Positions 1-10,239 of a stretch of 64,000 bases of DNA are shown piece by piece. This DNA is from Membranipora membranacea. Taxonomy: Eukaryota; Bryozoa; Gymnolaemata; Cheilostomatida; Membraniporidae. A program made the position numbers and the translations under genes. The DNA lies in contig OU612068.1 in assembly GCA_914767715.1 (NCBI GenBank), positions 34,934,304-34,998,303 of the forward strand, read 5' to 3'. Each line of letters starts with the position of its first letter. Position 1 is the stretch's first letter. Under the pieces are notes generated by a model, which was given only the letters and a program-made list of their open reading frames with translations, did no database searches and had not been told where the DNA came from.

Positions 1-779
1 TTCCATCAAAAACTTTTCAAAGACAGCCCCCGCCTCACTGGAAAGCTTGTACTGACAGAACATGCTTGTTCTATAGGAGAAAAACAAAATTTGTGTTAAC
101 GTGGTCATCTTAGCTATATCAGAGAAGTCACTATAAGCAAACAATACTGTTACCTGCTCTCGCTTTACTCGGTGGATTACTCTAGAGAGAACTATGAGAA
201 AACCCAATTGACCAAATCCTTACTAGGATTCTGATAGAGAGCCCGTCAAATGGTATCATGATTACATACTAGTCCTTGCGCACCGACCGAGACAAGAGCT
301 CGCCCCCACCCACAAGTTCATCAGTGAGCGGGTTGAGCTAGGCTCCAAATTGAGGCTGATTAAGTCATTAGCGATGATCAATTTTCAATTGCCTCACAGT
401 GTTGTGAGTTCCAATAATTCCAATAAATCCATTTCTCACCTCGTCGTTTTTTATTGTGGTGAGTCTTGTACACTGCCATGGCCAGGCTGTTTTATTTGTT
501 TGATTTCTTTCCTATTTCATTAAAACAGACTTTCCTCCAGCCTTTCATCACAGAAAACCAATGTCTGTCAAGTAATTCGTCCACATCCCCTATTTCATAC
601 TTGCTTTTTATCGGCTCTTGCTGTATATATCCTGAAAACATTTTAAAATTCCTCTGCACTGAAAATATGCCCATTCATACAGTATCCATAAAAATTATAA
701 ATATTATATTTTTATGGCCAATCTTCATCTAAATTATTACATCAGATAGAGCACTTCAGCAGGCTCTTGAACGAGGCCC
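1..779. other. No gene recognised at the left edge
   Basis: Only short, compositionally unconvincing open frames occur here. I see no splice-bounded coding exon, RNA gene or clear repeat. The stretch ends where remnants of an RTE-like retrotransposon become recognisable. Confidence 0.5.
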
Positions 780-1288
780 CTGTGGTCAACCACTAAGCTT
801 TTGCAGGTCTGAGGCTGTCTTCGGTACAAAATGGGATGGAGAAATGCCCTGAGATTGAAGAGATCAAAGAGCCTGCAGAATTACTAAGTGAAGGGGTGTG
901 TGGGTACAGAGCAGGCCTGGAACAGATCTTTTCAATGTCAGCCAATATAAATCTGCAACAAGAATTCGACAAGCCCTTGTTGGGAAACTCATGTTTGCGG
1001 ATGACAATGCCTTTGTTGTACACAACTTTGAGGATACCTAGGAAATAACCAACATGTTTGCCCTATCCAGCCAGCGGTCGGGCGGTAAATCAACATTAAG
1101 CAACCATAGATTCTCTACCAGCTGCTTCCTGGCTCATATGATAGTCGTCAACCTGTTTGAATACACAATTAAGAGCTTTTCAGTGTTCAAAAGTATCTCG
1201 CATCAACAATAATGTTCAACAACAGAATTGACGAAGAGAACAACCCAAGAATATCTAATGCCTCAATCTCCGACGGCAGGTTAAAGAA
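780..1288 (+). pseudogene. RTE-like LINE remnant, reverse transcriptase part (5' piece)
   Basis: Broken reading frames resemble the RT of RTE/BovB-type LINEs. A segment near 880-960 reads like CGYRAGLEQIFSMSANI, matching the CGFR..RGT..QIF region before the catalytic motif. At 968-1041 the frame reads KLMFADDNAFVVHNFED then stop, which contains the FADD catalytic box. At 1212-1288 a frame reads MFNNRIDEENNPRISNASIS, the RI..A..(S/A)FGRL region that precedes the LINE C-terminus. The pieces lie in different frames with small losses, so this is dead. The copy is interrupted at 1289 by an inverted-repeat element and resumes near 2238. Confidence 0.6.
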
Positions 1289-1290
1289 TA

Positions 1291-1794
1291 GACAGTTTTC
1301 TGAGCTCTTATTTATGCCTCAATTCGGAGTTTTCCTCTCTCTAGTTTGGTACTTTTAACTCATGCCGCATAGGAAAAACCTGCTAAAAGAGGGTTATATT
1401 GAAAACAGCTAATGTTAGGATAAAAATGATTTTTGATTCAGAGTCTGCACCATTGAAAACCCTGTGAGACAGGGCTTCCAATTTATTGGAGACTTGAATG
1501 TTGATAAATCTTTATTTTAGTGACGAAACTCATGAAAGATTTTGCCAAATTGTCCGCAAAACAGGCGGAAAATTCAATAATTGACTATCCAAATACTATA
1601 CTATAATTATTTCCCAAACTATGTCCATATGAGTTTTCAATGTTGCAGATTCTAAATCAATAATAATTTTTATCCTATTATTCAAGATAACCCTCTTTTC
1701 AGCACGATTTTCCTACGCGGCGTTGGTTAAAAGTACCAAACTGGAGAGAGGACAACTCAAAATTGAGGCCTAAATCAGAGTTCAGAAAACTGTC
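1291..1794. mobile_element. Inverted-repeat MITE, family A, copy 1
   Basis: A ~504-bp element with long imperfect terminal inverted repeats. The left end begins GACAGTTTTCTGAGCTC and the right end is its inverse, flanked on both sides by TA (1289-1290, 1795-1796). The arms continue inward (CCTCTCT.CAGTTTGGTACTTTTAA and its inverse near 1725-1760). A second, closely similar copy lies at 35283-35790. There is no coding capacity. TA flanks suggest mobilisation by a Tc1/mariner-type transposase, which is an inference from the duplication only. Confidence 0.8.
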
Positions 1795-1796
1795 TA

Positions 1797-2237
1797 TAGA
1801 ACATTTGGTTTTAAATGCGAAATCCTTGTTATACCAGCCTTTATAGTTTTCTTAGTTCTAATTTGAGACTCTATTCGGAGTTGTCCTCTCTCCAGTTTCG
1901 TACTTATAATACACGCCACATAGGAAAAAGGAGCTGAATAGAGGGTTATCTTGAAACTGCTGATAATAAAATAACAGTTTTTTAATACAGAATCCAAATG
2001 ATTTAAAATTCATATGGAAATAGTTTGTTTAATAATTTTGGTACATGGATTGTCATTTATATCAATCTTCGCCTGTTTTGCGGACAAATATCATGGAATT
2101 TTTCATGAAAATTTTCACTAAAATGGCGATTTTTCAGCATTCAAGCCCCAAGTGTTTGGAGACCCTGTCCCTGAGGGTCCTTTCTCCTATACGATGTGGG
2201 TTAAAAGTATCAAACTTGAGAGAGGACAACTCCAAAC
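1797..2237. mobile_element. Second inverted-repeat element abutting family A copy, with an inverted LINE piece
   Basis: Internal arms (ATTCGGAGTTGTCCTCTCTC near 1873 and GAGAGAGGACAACTCC near 2217) are shared with family A, but the outer ~28 bp of family A are absent. The first ~40 bases (1797-1838), read on the minus strand, encode WYNKDFAFKTKCS. This is an inverted near-copy of the LINE segment WNNKDITFKTKCS that lies in plus orientation just after 2237. The element therefore sits between two oppositely oriented copies of the same LINE stretch. Exact ends are uncertain. Confidence 0.55.
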
Positions 2238-2765
2238 TAAAGTGTGGAACAACAAGGATATCACCTTTAAAACCAAATGCTCTATTTACCGTATCATTGT
2301 ATTGTGCCCCTTGCTATATGAAGCAGAAGCTTGGCCAGTATAAAAAGTAGCAGCACATAAATTCAACACCTACAAGATGAGAGATCTAAGACAAATTCTT
2401 ATCATCAAGTGGTGGGATTTTGTTTCAATCAAACACATCCTCTTACAGGCAATTTCACCTAGTATGTGTGAGCTCCTCATCCAGAGAAACCTGAGATGGG
2501 TTTTTCATGTGAATAATGGACAATAACAGAATTCCTAAGCAAACACTATACTATCAACTTCGAGAAGGAAAGCGGGTATTGGTCGACTAGGAATGAGTTT
2601 TCAAGATATTGTTAAAAGAAATCTAAAAGACAAGATGATCCCATTGGACGTTGGCAGACTCAGCATAAAATGAAATACATGGAGAGAATCGGTTCAACGG
2701 CAGTCGTCTTCGGATACGAAGGACATCTAGTGATTACGATGATTCTATCTACTACTTGTGACTGG
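2238..2765 (+). pseudogene. RTE-like LINE remnant, C-terminal piece
   Basis: The frame at 2241-2343 reads VWNNKDITFKTKCSIYRIIV and then LLYEAEAW. This matches the conserved (K)TK..(I/V)Y.AVVL..LLYG.E(T/A)W block after the RT in RTE/CR1-type LINEs. Broken frames that follow contain HKFNTYKMRDLRQIL, SMCELLIQRNLRWVFHV and SVQRQSSSDTKD. These correspond to the family's F(H/Q)MR.LR.IL, L..RRLRW.GHV and RQ.V..G blocks. Multiple stops show decay. It continues the remnant ending at 1288, split by two inverted-repeat elements. Confidence 0.65.
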
Positions 2766-3540
2766 TGCTCCAATATGTTGTAACAACTACAATCGCTGAT
2801 CAAGATTAATAATCCTAGACAGAACAGTAATATTGAGCCTTAGGATTGAGGCAACGAGGCATATATATGTGGTTGATAAGACACTGAACATTGTAGTAGT
2901 ATTGGTGTTATCATTGTCTTGCGGTCTACATACAAGGGTTTTCAACTGAGAACTCGATCAACTTTGATCGGATTATGAAAATTGTAAAAAGTTTAACTGC
3001 TTGTTGTGAAGAGTTTACAACATCAAATTGATAACAAGATGATGCAGAGTGTTAAACCTGGATTGTGGACTGCAATAAATGATATCATACTTGCCACTAA
3101 TCAATTAGTTGTCGTAATGTCACCCATCCAGTGCCTCACTTAAGCTGGATATGGTGCCCTGTCCAGGTTTATTATTAAGTCTATGGCTGCTTTAAAAATA
3201 TGTATATTAATAATATGCTCACTTGTAGAGATATGATAGTATATCACAGCTACTGTCAGGTAATGAGGTAGGGGCGAGAGCAAATCTTTCACTGCTACAA
3301 AAATAATAAATAGACATTGTTAAAACGATCATCCAATTGAAAATGAAAGCTCACTTAGTTGAAATGACGTAACTCCGTCTGCTTCTAGATATGCAGGACA
3401 ATGCCTAGATAAAATGTCATTGCATGTTTTCAGCAATCTTTTTCAGGAGGACATGAGCCTAGAAAGGGATTACAAAAGTATCTGTGTCCCAAAAAGAGAT
3501 GGCATGATTCAGGAGACCTTTTGTACCAAGCTTCACAGAA
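2766..3540. other. No gene recognised
   Basis: AT-rich sequence with short open frames only. I see no exon-like GT-AG bounded frame and no recognisable element. Confidence 0.4.
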
Positions 3541-3590
3541 GATGAATAAACTGCATCATCATAATATTATGATGATGCAGTTTATTCATC
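3541..3590. repeat. Perfect 50-bp palindrome
   Basis: The 25 bases starting GATGAATAAACTGCATCATC are followed immediately, with no spacer, by their exact reverse complement. No mismatch was found over 50 bases. The function is unknown. It may be the terminal part of a foldback element, or a recent inverted duplication. Confidence 0.95.
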
Positions 3591-4416
3591 CATCGTCATC
3601 AATCGCATGATAGGAACTGTTGATCAGCCACTTCCTGCTTACAGCAGCCATATTTGATCTCAAGGTCATGTGACATCAAAATATATGATTTCACAAGTTT
3701 TTTTTTATATATTCTGATTATCCCTATACACTGAGTTTCAACAGTATCGCATGATGGGAACTTGAAGTAGGGAGCAATTGACTATTTAAGGCGTCCATAT
3801 CAGAGTTTGAGATGATGTGACATACAAATTAACAATGTCATAAGATTCCATATGTGTCATAATCCTCTTATTCTAAGTTTTAACCTAAGCACAGGATAAG
3901 AACTACTAATCAGCGACCACTTCCTGATGTCAAAACTTTCGACTATGTAATTCCCGTTAGACCAAAGTTTCAACTGTATCGTATCAGTCAGTAAGTGGTT
4001 ACAGCATTAGGCTAATTAATGCGTATAAGGCTCTAGCTAGTTGGTTAGAACTTCCACTCACATTGAGATTTGAGAGAGAAAAGGCCTCATCAACTGGGGC
4101 ACTCGACCACTGGACTTGCATCAACATCAGGAGCCCTGTAGAGTGGGCCATTCATCCAAGCTGACAAGAAATCAATCATTTAGACTCATGACTAGTAGGC
4201 CTACAGCTTCTGAGGGTAAAGGAAAAATAAACAACAGGATTAATCAAAGTAGATACTTTTTATCCACTCAAATCAATATGATTATATGATGTCAAACCAA
4301 TCACTCAGTAGTAGCAGTTACTATCCAAAAAGTTAAATCAACAACTGTTATTAATAAATCCCGAGATCCTTGAGCCTTATACTTTAAATTCATTAATTCC
4401 ATGCCGCCAAGTCACA
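3591..4416. other. No gene; degenerate repeats
   Basis: Diverged repeats of a segment containing TCGCATGAT(A/G)GGAACT are visible near 3603 and 3747. A sequence near 4032-4058 (TAGCTAGTTGGTTAGAAC) resembles a tRNA A box, but no matching B box follows. No coding frame is supported. Confidence 0.35.
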
Positions 4417-4524
4417 GGCCTTCTGTAGTTGGTGCAAGTCCAGTGGTCAATTGCCATAGTGATCAAGGCCTTGTCCACTGAGGCACTAGACCAGTGGACT
4501 TGCACCAACTACAGAAGGCCTGTG
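4417..4524. repeat. Inverted repeat with ~34-bp arms
   Basis: The left arm AGGCCTTCTGTAGTTGGTGC (continuing AAGTCCAGTGGTC) is answered by an exact inverse near 4488-4524. A ~37-bp spacer of the form CACTGAGGCACTAG lies between. A related, diverged half-site lies near 4090-4130 (GGGGCACTCGACCACTGGAC). Probably a small foldback element. Confidence 0.8.
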
Positions 4525-4574
4525 CTCCAAGTCCATCCATCAATCAATTCTTATCATAGGAATACTGTGATTAT

Positions 4575-5590
4575 GATATTCATCCGAATATTCTTAACTG
4601 GCTTTACAGTTTCCTCACAAATCGCACACAACGTGTTATAACAACGTCCAATGTATCAGCATCTACGACAACATCTACTGGGAGCCCTCAAGGCTGTGTG
4701 CTCAGTCCGCTACTTTTCTCATTCTATGTATCCAGTATGCCAACACTCAACTCCAATACCGAAATCCTCAAATATGCTGATGACACAGTCATACTAGAGT
4801 TTCTCACGAGTACCCAGCCATCGTGTCTCCAACAAGAAGCAGATCATCTATATGCTTGGTGCTGCGAACATGACCTGCTTCTTAACTCAAAGAAGACCAA
4901 AGAACTGGTTTTCAGCAATGCACGGGATAACCCGACCACACAACAGCTGGTAATAAATGGTTCCCCGATCGATCAAGTAACGGAGTTCGTGTATCTTGGT
5001 ACTACGCTAACTACTAAACTTGACTTTACAGCCTCTGCCAACCGAACTGTAAAGAAAGCTAGAACTCGACTTCACATTATGAGCAAGCTGTATCATCTGG
5101 GAATAGATACCAGATTGATTACATCATGCTACAAATCCTTCATCGAAAGCATCCTACTCTATCATCTAGTAGTGATATATTCTCATCTTAGTGCAGACTC
5201 TAAAAAACATCTACAGCGAGTGGTGCGCTCAGCCGGTCGCCTCGCAGGAGATATCACCTTCACCGCAGTAGCCGATCTCTACCACAACAAACTCGCTACA
5301 AAGAGTCTCCGCATGGTGGCAACCGAACAAACTCCCATGTTGACATTTACTCAATGCCCATCAGGCCGATATTCCACCATCCGGTACAGAGTAAACCTTC
5401 GCAAACTTTGTTTTAGAGCTAACTGTGTTCACTATCTAAATAGCGTTTTTCCAAAAAAGTAAACTCTTTATATGAATTTTTATCCATTTATTTTTACCGT
5501 CCATACTTTTAACAAGAGAGCACTCACATGAAGCATTTTATTTCTCTAATTGATGAGACAAATAAACACATCATCATCATACTGCATTGC
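4575..5590 (+). mobile_element. 5'-truncated LINE (CR1/L2-like), RT C-terminal half
   Basis: A continuous frame from about 4578 to 5462 reads WLYSFLTNRTQRV, then [16 protein letters not shown] and EILKYADDTVILEF (RT motifs B and C). It continues through ...YLGTTLTTKLDF and PSGRYSTIRYR at the C-terminus. Endonuclease and the N-terminal half of the RT are missing, as usual for 5' truncation during target-primed integration. The frame is open to its natural stop, so the fragment is not old. The tail ends near AATAAACACATCATCATCAT, a short ATC microsatellite that may be the 3' terminus. Clade is assigned by motif style only. Confidence 0.8.
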
Positions 5591-5799
5591 CTGACTGAGG
5601 GCTTTGTCAGGAAATGCAGTTGTCCTATGATTTTTATCCACACAACTCTCTCTCTCTCTCTACTCAACCACTTCTTACTCTTAGGTCTACCAAATTTTGG
5701 CCTCAGCTATGTTCCACTCTGATTCTCAGTTTTGAATAACACACTCCAGTAATTCCAAATTGAAATAAATAGTAGTTAACACTCGCCTCATTAACACTC

Positions 5800-6200
5800 A
5801 CCTTTTAATAGTTACCTACCACACACTCACCTGCTACACAGACTCACCTGCTACACACACTCTCCTGCATGCTACACATACTCTCCTGCATGCTACACAC
5901 ACTCTCCTGCATGCTACACAGACTCACCTGCTACACACACTCACATGCTCCACACACTCTCCTGATACACAGACTCATCTGATACACATACTCACCTTCT
6001 ACACAGACTCACCTGCTACACAGACACACCTGCTACAGAGACTCACCTGCTACACACACTACTAAGCACACGCTACTACGCACACGCTACTACGCACACG
6101 CTACTACGCACACGCTACTACGCACACGCTACTACGCACGCGCTACTACGCACACGCTACTATACACACACTACTGTATACACGCTACTGTACACACTCA
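5800..6200. repeat. Simple-repeat block (CTACACACACTC-type and 14-bp CACACGCTACTACG units)
   Basis: The first part is irregular repeats of CTCACCTGCTACACA and CTCTCCTGCATGCTACACA. From about 6056 to 6190 a regular 14-bp unit CACACGCTACTACG recurs about nine times with few changes. There is no coding potential. Confidence 0.9.
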
Positions 6201-6705
6201 CTGCATGGTGAACAACTCTGGTTACCCACTTAACCAAGCCTTGATTGTTCACCCATCCCTCTCAACAAAGCTTTCCAAGCCAGGCTAAGAATCAATTCAT
6301 TTAGTAGATTTAGTAGGAAATTAGTACTGCCCCATGAGCAATAAATTATGGATTAGGGGTTAGGCTAATCAGTCAGTGGATACATCATTAGGCCCAGACT
6401 AGTTAATGATTGCATGTTAGGTCCAGTTTGGTCCTAGCTAGCTAGAATAAAACTTGTCCTATCAAATAGAGATTTCATTGCCAGATGAGGTGGCTAAAGA
6501 AGAGTGGTAGACTAGACTACTAGCTAGCCAGTAGAGTAGTAGTAGTACTAGTAGGCCTACACACAGCTTAGCCTTGATCATGATCATGATGATCAAACAA
6601 CCAAGGCCTTACCCTTGAACCTCACTCATACTTTCCCTTCCACCATCAATCAATTCAATCACATTGACATTCTTCTTATTCTTTTTAACATTCTCCCTCC
6701 CTCTC

Positions 6706-6756
6706 TGAGCAATGAACTCCCTCTTGAGGGAGAGGGAGTTCATTGCTATGAGTCTC
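6706..6756. repeat. Short hairpin, GAGCAATGAACTCCCTCTT type
   Basis: Arms AGCAATGAACTCCCTCT and AGAGGGAGTTCATTGCT surround a ~9-bp centre. Related half-sites with GAGGGAGTTCATT appear at about 35136 and 50860, so this may be a dispersed short palindromic repeat. Confidence 0.7.
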
Positions 6757-6998
6757 ACTACGAACCACCTGTCCTACCAATTTTCCCCTCATCTCATCTC
6801 ATTATTATAGTATATTTATTAGTTTCATTCATTCTCAGTTCATTGCTCAGTTCAACACTCCACTATTTCCAAATTATCACATAGTCAACACTAACCTCTT
6901 GATAAATAATGTAGAGAGAAGAATAATTCAGTCACTTTTTCAATCACTCTCTGAAGTGAAGGTGATAATCATTTTCTACAAAATCTTAGATTGCTGCT

Positions 6999-7467
6999 AA
7001 CAATTCACACACTGATCACGTGATATACTATTGCATGTATATCTCTGATCGATAGAGAGTGAATTAATTCACTTAGCTTGAGTGCAGCTGAATTTCAGTA
7101 TTTAGGAGACGTGTGGATGATTACCCAAACTTTTGAATATACACTTATCATTTTCTCATTCTTTGTTAAAATATTCTAATTTATATTTAGAAAATCTGAT
7201 AATACCTTTTAACAGTTTTAGAAGAGCATTTAGCACATGTTTTTGACAAGAAAAGTGACATCGAAACTGTGTATTGCTAGCCTAAGCTCAGAAGAGAGAA
7301 CTAACAATGCAGAGCTAGGTAATGCTGTTTCGATCATGTCTGTTTGATAAAAATTAAAGTTGTCCTCTCTTTCAGCCAAATGTAGGTGCTCAATATTTGC
7401 GACAGAAGCTCTATCGATCAGAGATACACATACTAATAGTGTAATCTCGAAATCAGTGTGAACAATT
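6999..7467. mobile_element. Inverted-repeat MITE, family C, copy 1
   Basis: The left end CACACTGATCACGTGATATA, running through TATCTCTGATCGATAGAG, is matched by an inverted right end CTCTATCGATCAGAGATACA ... GAAATCAGTGTG, giving arms of about 50 bp. A shorter (~200 bp) relative with the same two ends lies at 33514-33715 inside RECQL5. No ORF of note, so it is non-autonomous. Confidence 0.75.
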
Positions 7468-8921
7468 CATATATGCTATAATGGATTTTCTACGTTTCTA
7501 ACAATTCCACAGTATTGGACTGAAATAAGGGCGGAGCTTTTAAACACACAGACTATTGCCAATATCGATGTCATATTTCCAAGGGTAGATAACTATAAGG
7601 AAAACGGAGTTGTCTTCCCAATTGTTTCTACAACTTGATTAGTGTTATTAAGAAGTTATCTACCCGATATTGTGAGGGGACGACCCTTCATTGAAACAGT
7701 TCATATGTGTTATTCTACAAAAATTTCTGTAGTTTCCACGTTTCCGACCATCTACAAATCTACGATCTACAAACACGATTGTAGAACGTAGAAAAGCTGA
7801 AAAATCTCTGATACTGCACCTAACTGGGGTTTTCCCGGCTAAGCCGATGGCATCCCAGAATGCCAGCCAGGGTTTTCTGACTATGTATCAGCGACAGCCC
7901 AGAACGCGCCAGTTCCCAGAGCTATCCCAATGTTTTTGACCCTACCTTTTCCAAGTTACAACTTAAATAGTGTGCTATTGTGCGGGCTGGAGGAGATAAT
8001 GACTGGAATAAATATAGTTGAGAATAGCATACAGTAATTATGATGATGACTCAGTAGCTATCAATGCAGAAAGCCTTAGTTGAGTGTAATAATATTTTAA
8101 TTACTACAGGTTGTGAGTAAAAGTATCTCATGATTGCAATGAACGCCCTCCTCTTTCATTGTTCATTAAGGTAAGTACATGGGAGGTGCAAATCACCAAT
8201 CCTCATGTGGACATGAAAAAATCCATTATTATGTGATGTGAGTAGTCAGTAATAATTGTAACTACAGTAAATGCACAGGACTTAGTCACATACATGTAAC
8301 CAACCTTGGTGTTTTGTATTGGTCATATCAAGGAGTAGCCTGTTACTCCAGTCCTTAGCTTAGTCATATGTATGTGACTACACACATAGTAGATATATAT
8401 TACATGATGATGATGATCGGAGTGAGTCACTGGAGCGATAATAATATTCAATATTGTGATTGACCATGATATTTATCCATCGGACTCTTGCAGAGGGTCA
8501 CCTCCTTTGGAGCATAGCTATATGTATTCTTATTTTGGTGGTGATGTGTCACTGCCGCTTCTAGGTCTGATTTCTTTCTTGTAACCAAACGGCACCTTTT
8601 TCTCATCTAACCTACAAATATACCAACGTTGAGATATTGACAACCTACATTACCAGACATCATCACTGTTATCTGCTTATCATCTGCCTCATGCTTTCCC
8701 CGAAAGACGGTCAGAGGATCCTTAAGTTAGTTAGAGTGCTCTGAAGCCATCAGCATGCGCCCTAACCATTAGCTACTCTGGCTGGCTGGCCAACATGAAC
8801 TTGATCAGCTTGCATCATGATCTCGATTCTCAACAGCTAATTGCTTAATCGTAACCAAATTTTGCGTGAATCACAAGCATAAAAATTTAACAGACAACTT
8901 TTTGTTATGTGAATCTTTCAG
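7468..8921. other. No gene recognised
   Basis: Intergenic AT-rich DNA. A minus-strand TAGCTAATGGTTAGGGCGCA near 8740-8780 resembles a tRNA A box, possibly a decayed SINE head, but no B box is present. No exon is supported. Confidence 0.35.
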
Positions 8922-10239
8922 GTGGGACTTGGGACTTGTAAAGATGGTAATGTTAATGACTGCCCTGATTTCCAGTCGACAGATGACATCACTATCATTG
9001 CCTCCATGAGGCCGCTGCTCTCTCATCAGCAGCAGACAATGGTAACAGGTTGTTTTACAAAATTTAGTTTTTAATTGATTGTTATGATACAAATTTGCAA
9101 AGCATGTATAGGTGTAGGCTTGATGTCATCATGGATTGGATTAATATGAAAATCCATGCTGTCATCTTGCAGATCATTTACTATATAACACCTCTGTATA
9201 GTGACCTCAGAGTGAATACAAGGAGTAAGTGAAATCTATCCTGTTAGCTGGTCAATCATTTTTCCTGTCTCTGCTACAGTTCAAACTCTCACACTCTCTC
9301 ATCCTCGCTGTCGCATTGGTTAACTTGATTATTTGTATATAGGCATAGCTGTTAAATCCACATTCTCGACAGGGTGGTGTAGTGGTTAGAATTTGAGAGT
9401 TGCAGGTTCAAATCCCAGTCACTACTCATTCTGGTAAAGGAGGTGAGCTCTCCGGACAATAGCCTAGCTTGCCCACCCCAACTTTGAACAAGTGTGCACT
9501 GATTAAATGAGTTGTATCATTAATCTTATGTAAGCATATTCTCATTGCCCCCCCCCCCCCCCCGACAGTGGCAATGTATTGCAAAAAAAGTGAATATTAT
9601 ATATTTGACAGCTCTGATTTTTACACACATGTGTCTCACAGCTGAAGACTAGATTAGATTTTATTTCTAACAAGCAAAGTGATTATAAAAACTTGAAAAC
9701 TGTTGAAGAGGCTGGATATAAGATGCGGATTTATTACATGAAAAGCGACACCCCACTCCCCAAACATGACAACCTCGATAAGAGCTTTATCTGTTTATAC
9801 TCTGTATGAGACATTTAAGAACATCTCACCCACCAAAATCAGACTATGTACAGTCCAACACACAGTGTCAAGGCCCCAATAAGAGGCACATGGTGTCTGA
9901 ATCTCCCTACTTAGTTCATTGTTTAGTTCTTGGTTCTTATCTCAATTATTTTTCTTTGACAAAAATCCTTCCGCATATGTCAACAGTCTAATCAATCAAC
10001 ACTCCCTTTTCCTGTGTTTTTTTATCATCGTATTTCTTGAATACCTCCCTACGCTCATTTAGCTGTGTATAATCTAATATCAATTAGTTTTCTTTCAACA
10101 GAAACCTGCTAAATTAGCTGAAACTACAGCAAAGAGAAACCCTTCCATCCATGCAAGCTCTTACCCTGCTGCCTCTTGTCCAGCAGCACCAGGAAACACC
10201 AAACAAGAACAGAAAGCAACCAGAGACTTAATCAGCTGA
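8922..10239 (+). CDS. Candidate exons of an unrecognised gene
   Basis: Three splice-bounded open segments lie in order. Exon-like 8922-9041 follows TTTCAG and precedes GTAACAGG; it is 40 codons in phase 0 and contains DITIIASMRPLLSHQQQTM. Exon-like 9173-9224 follows CTTGCAG and ends at A|GTAAGT; it reads IIYYITPLYSDLRVNT and joins the first in phase. Exon-like 10102-10239 follows TTCAACAG and is open for 45 codons before TGA (KPAKLAETTAKRNPSIHASS...). Phase between the second and third does not match (1 against 0), so an exon is missing or the third belongs elsewhere. I do not recognise the product. The first two are the better supported, on splice sites and open phase. A tRNA-type SINE lies between the second and third. 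Confidence 0.35.
9367..9530 (+). mobile_element. tRNA-derived SINE
   Basis: GGTGTAGTGGTTAG (9374-9387) matches a pol III A box, and GGTTCAAATCCC (9405-9416) is a near-perfect B box at normal spacing. The sequence does not fold as a full tRNA and continues into an unrelated body of about 100 bp, as in SINEs. It lies between candidate exons. Confidence 0.65.
9548..9563. repeat. Poly-C run of 16
   Basis: A homopolymer of 16 C. The exact length is likely to be a sequencing uncertainty. Confidence 0.9.

Noticed and set aside
4020-4080. Possible SINE head (TAGCTAGTTGGTTAGAAC)
   Set aside because: No B box at the expected distance.
9374-9440. Possible functional tRNA gene (A and B boxes present)
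   Set aside because: Acceptor and anticodon stems do not form and the sequence runs on into a SINE body.
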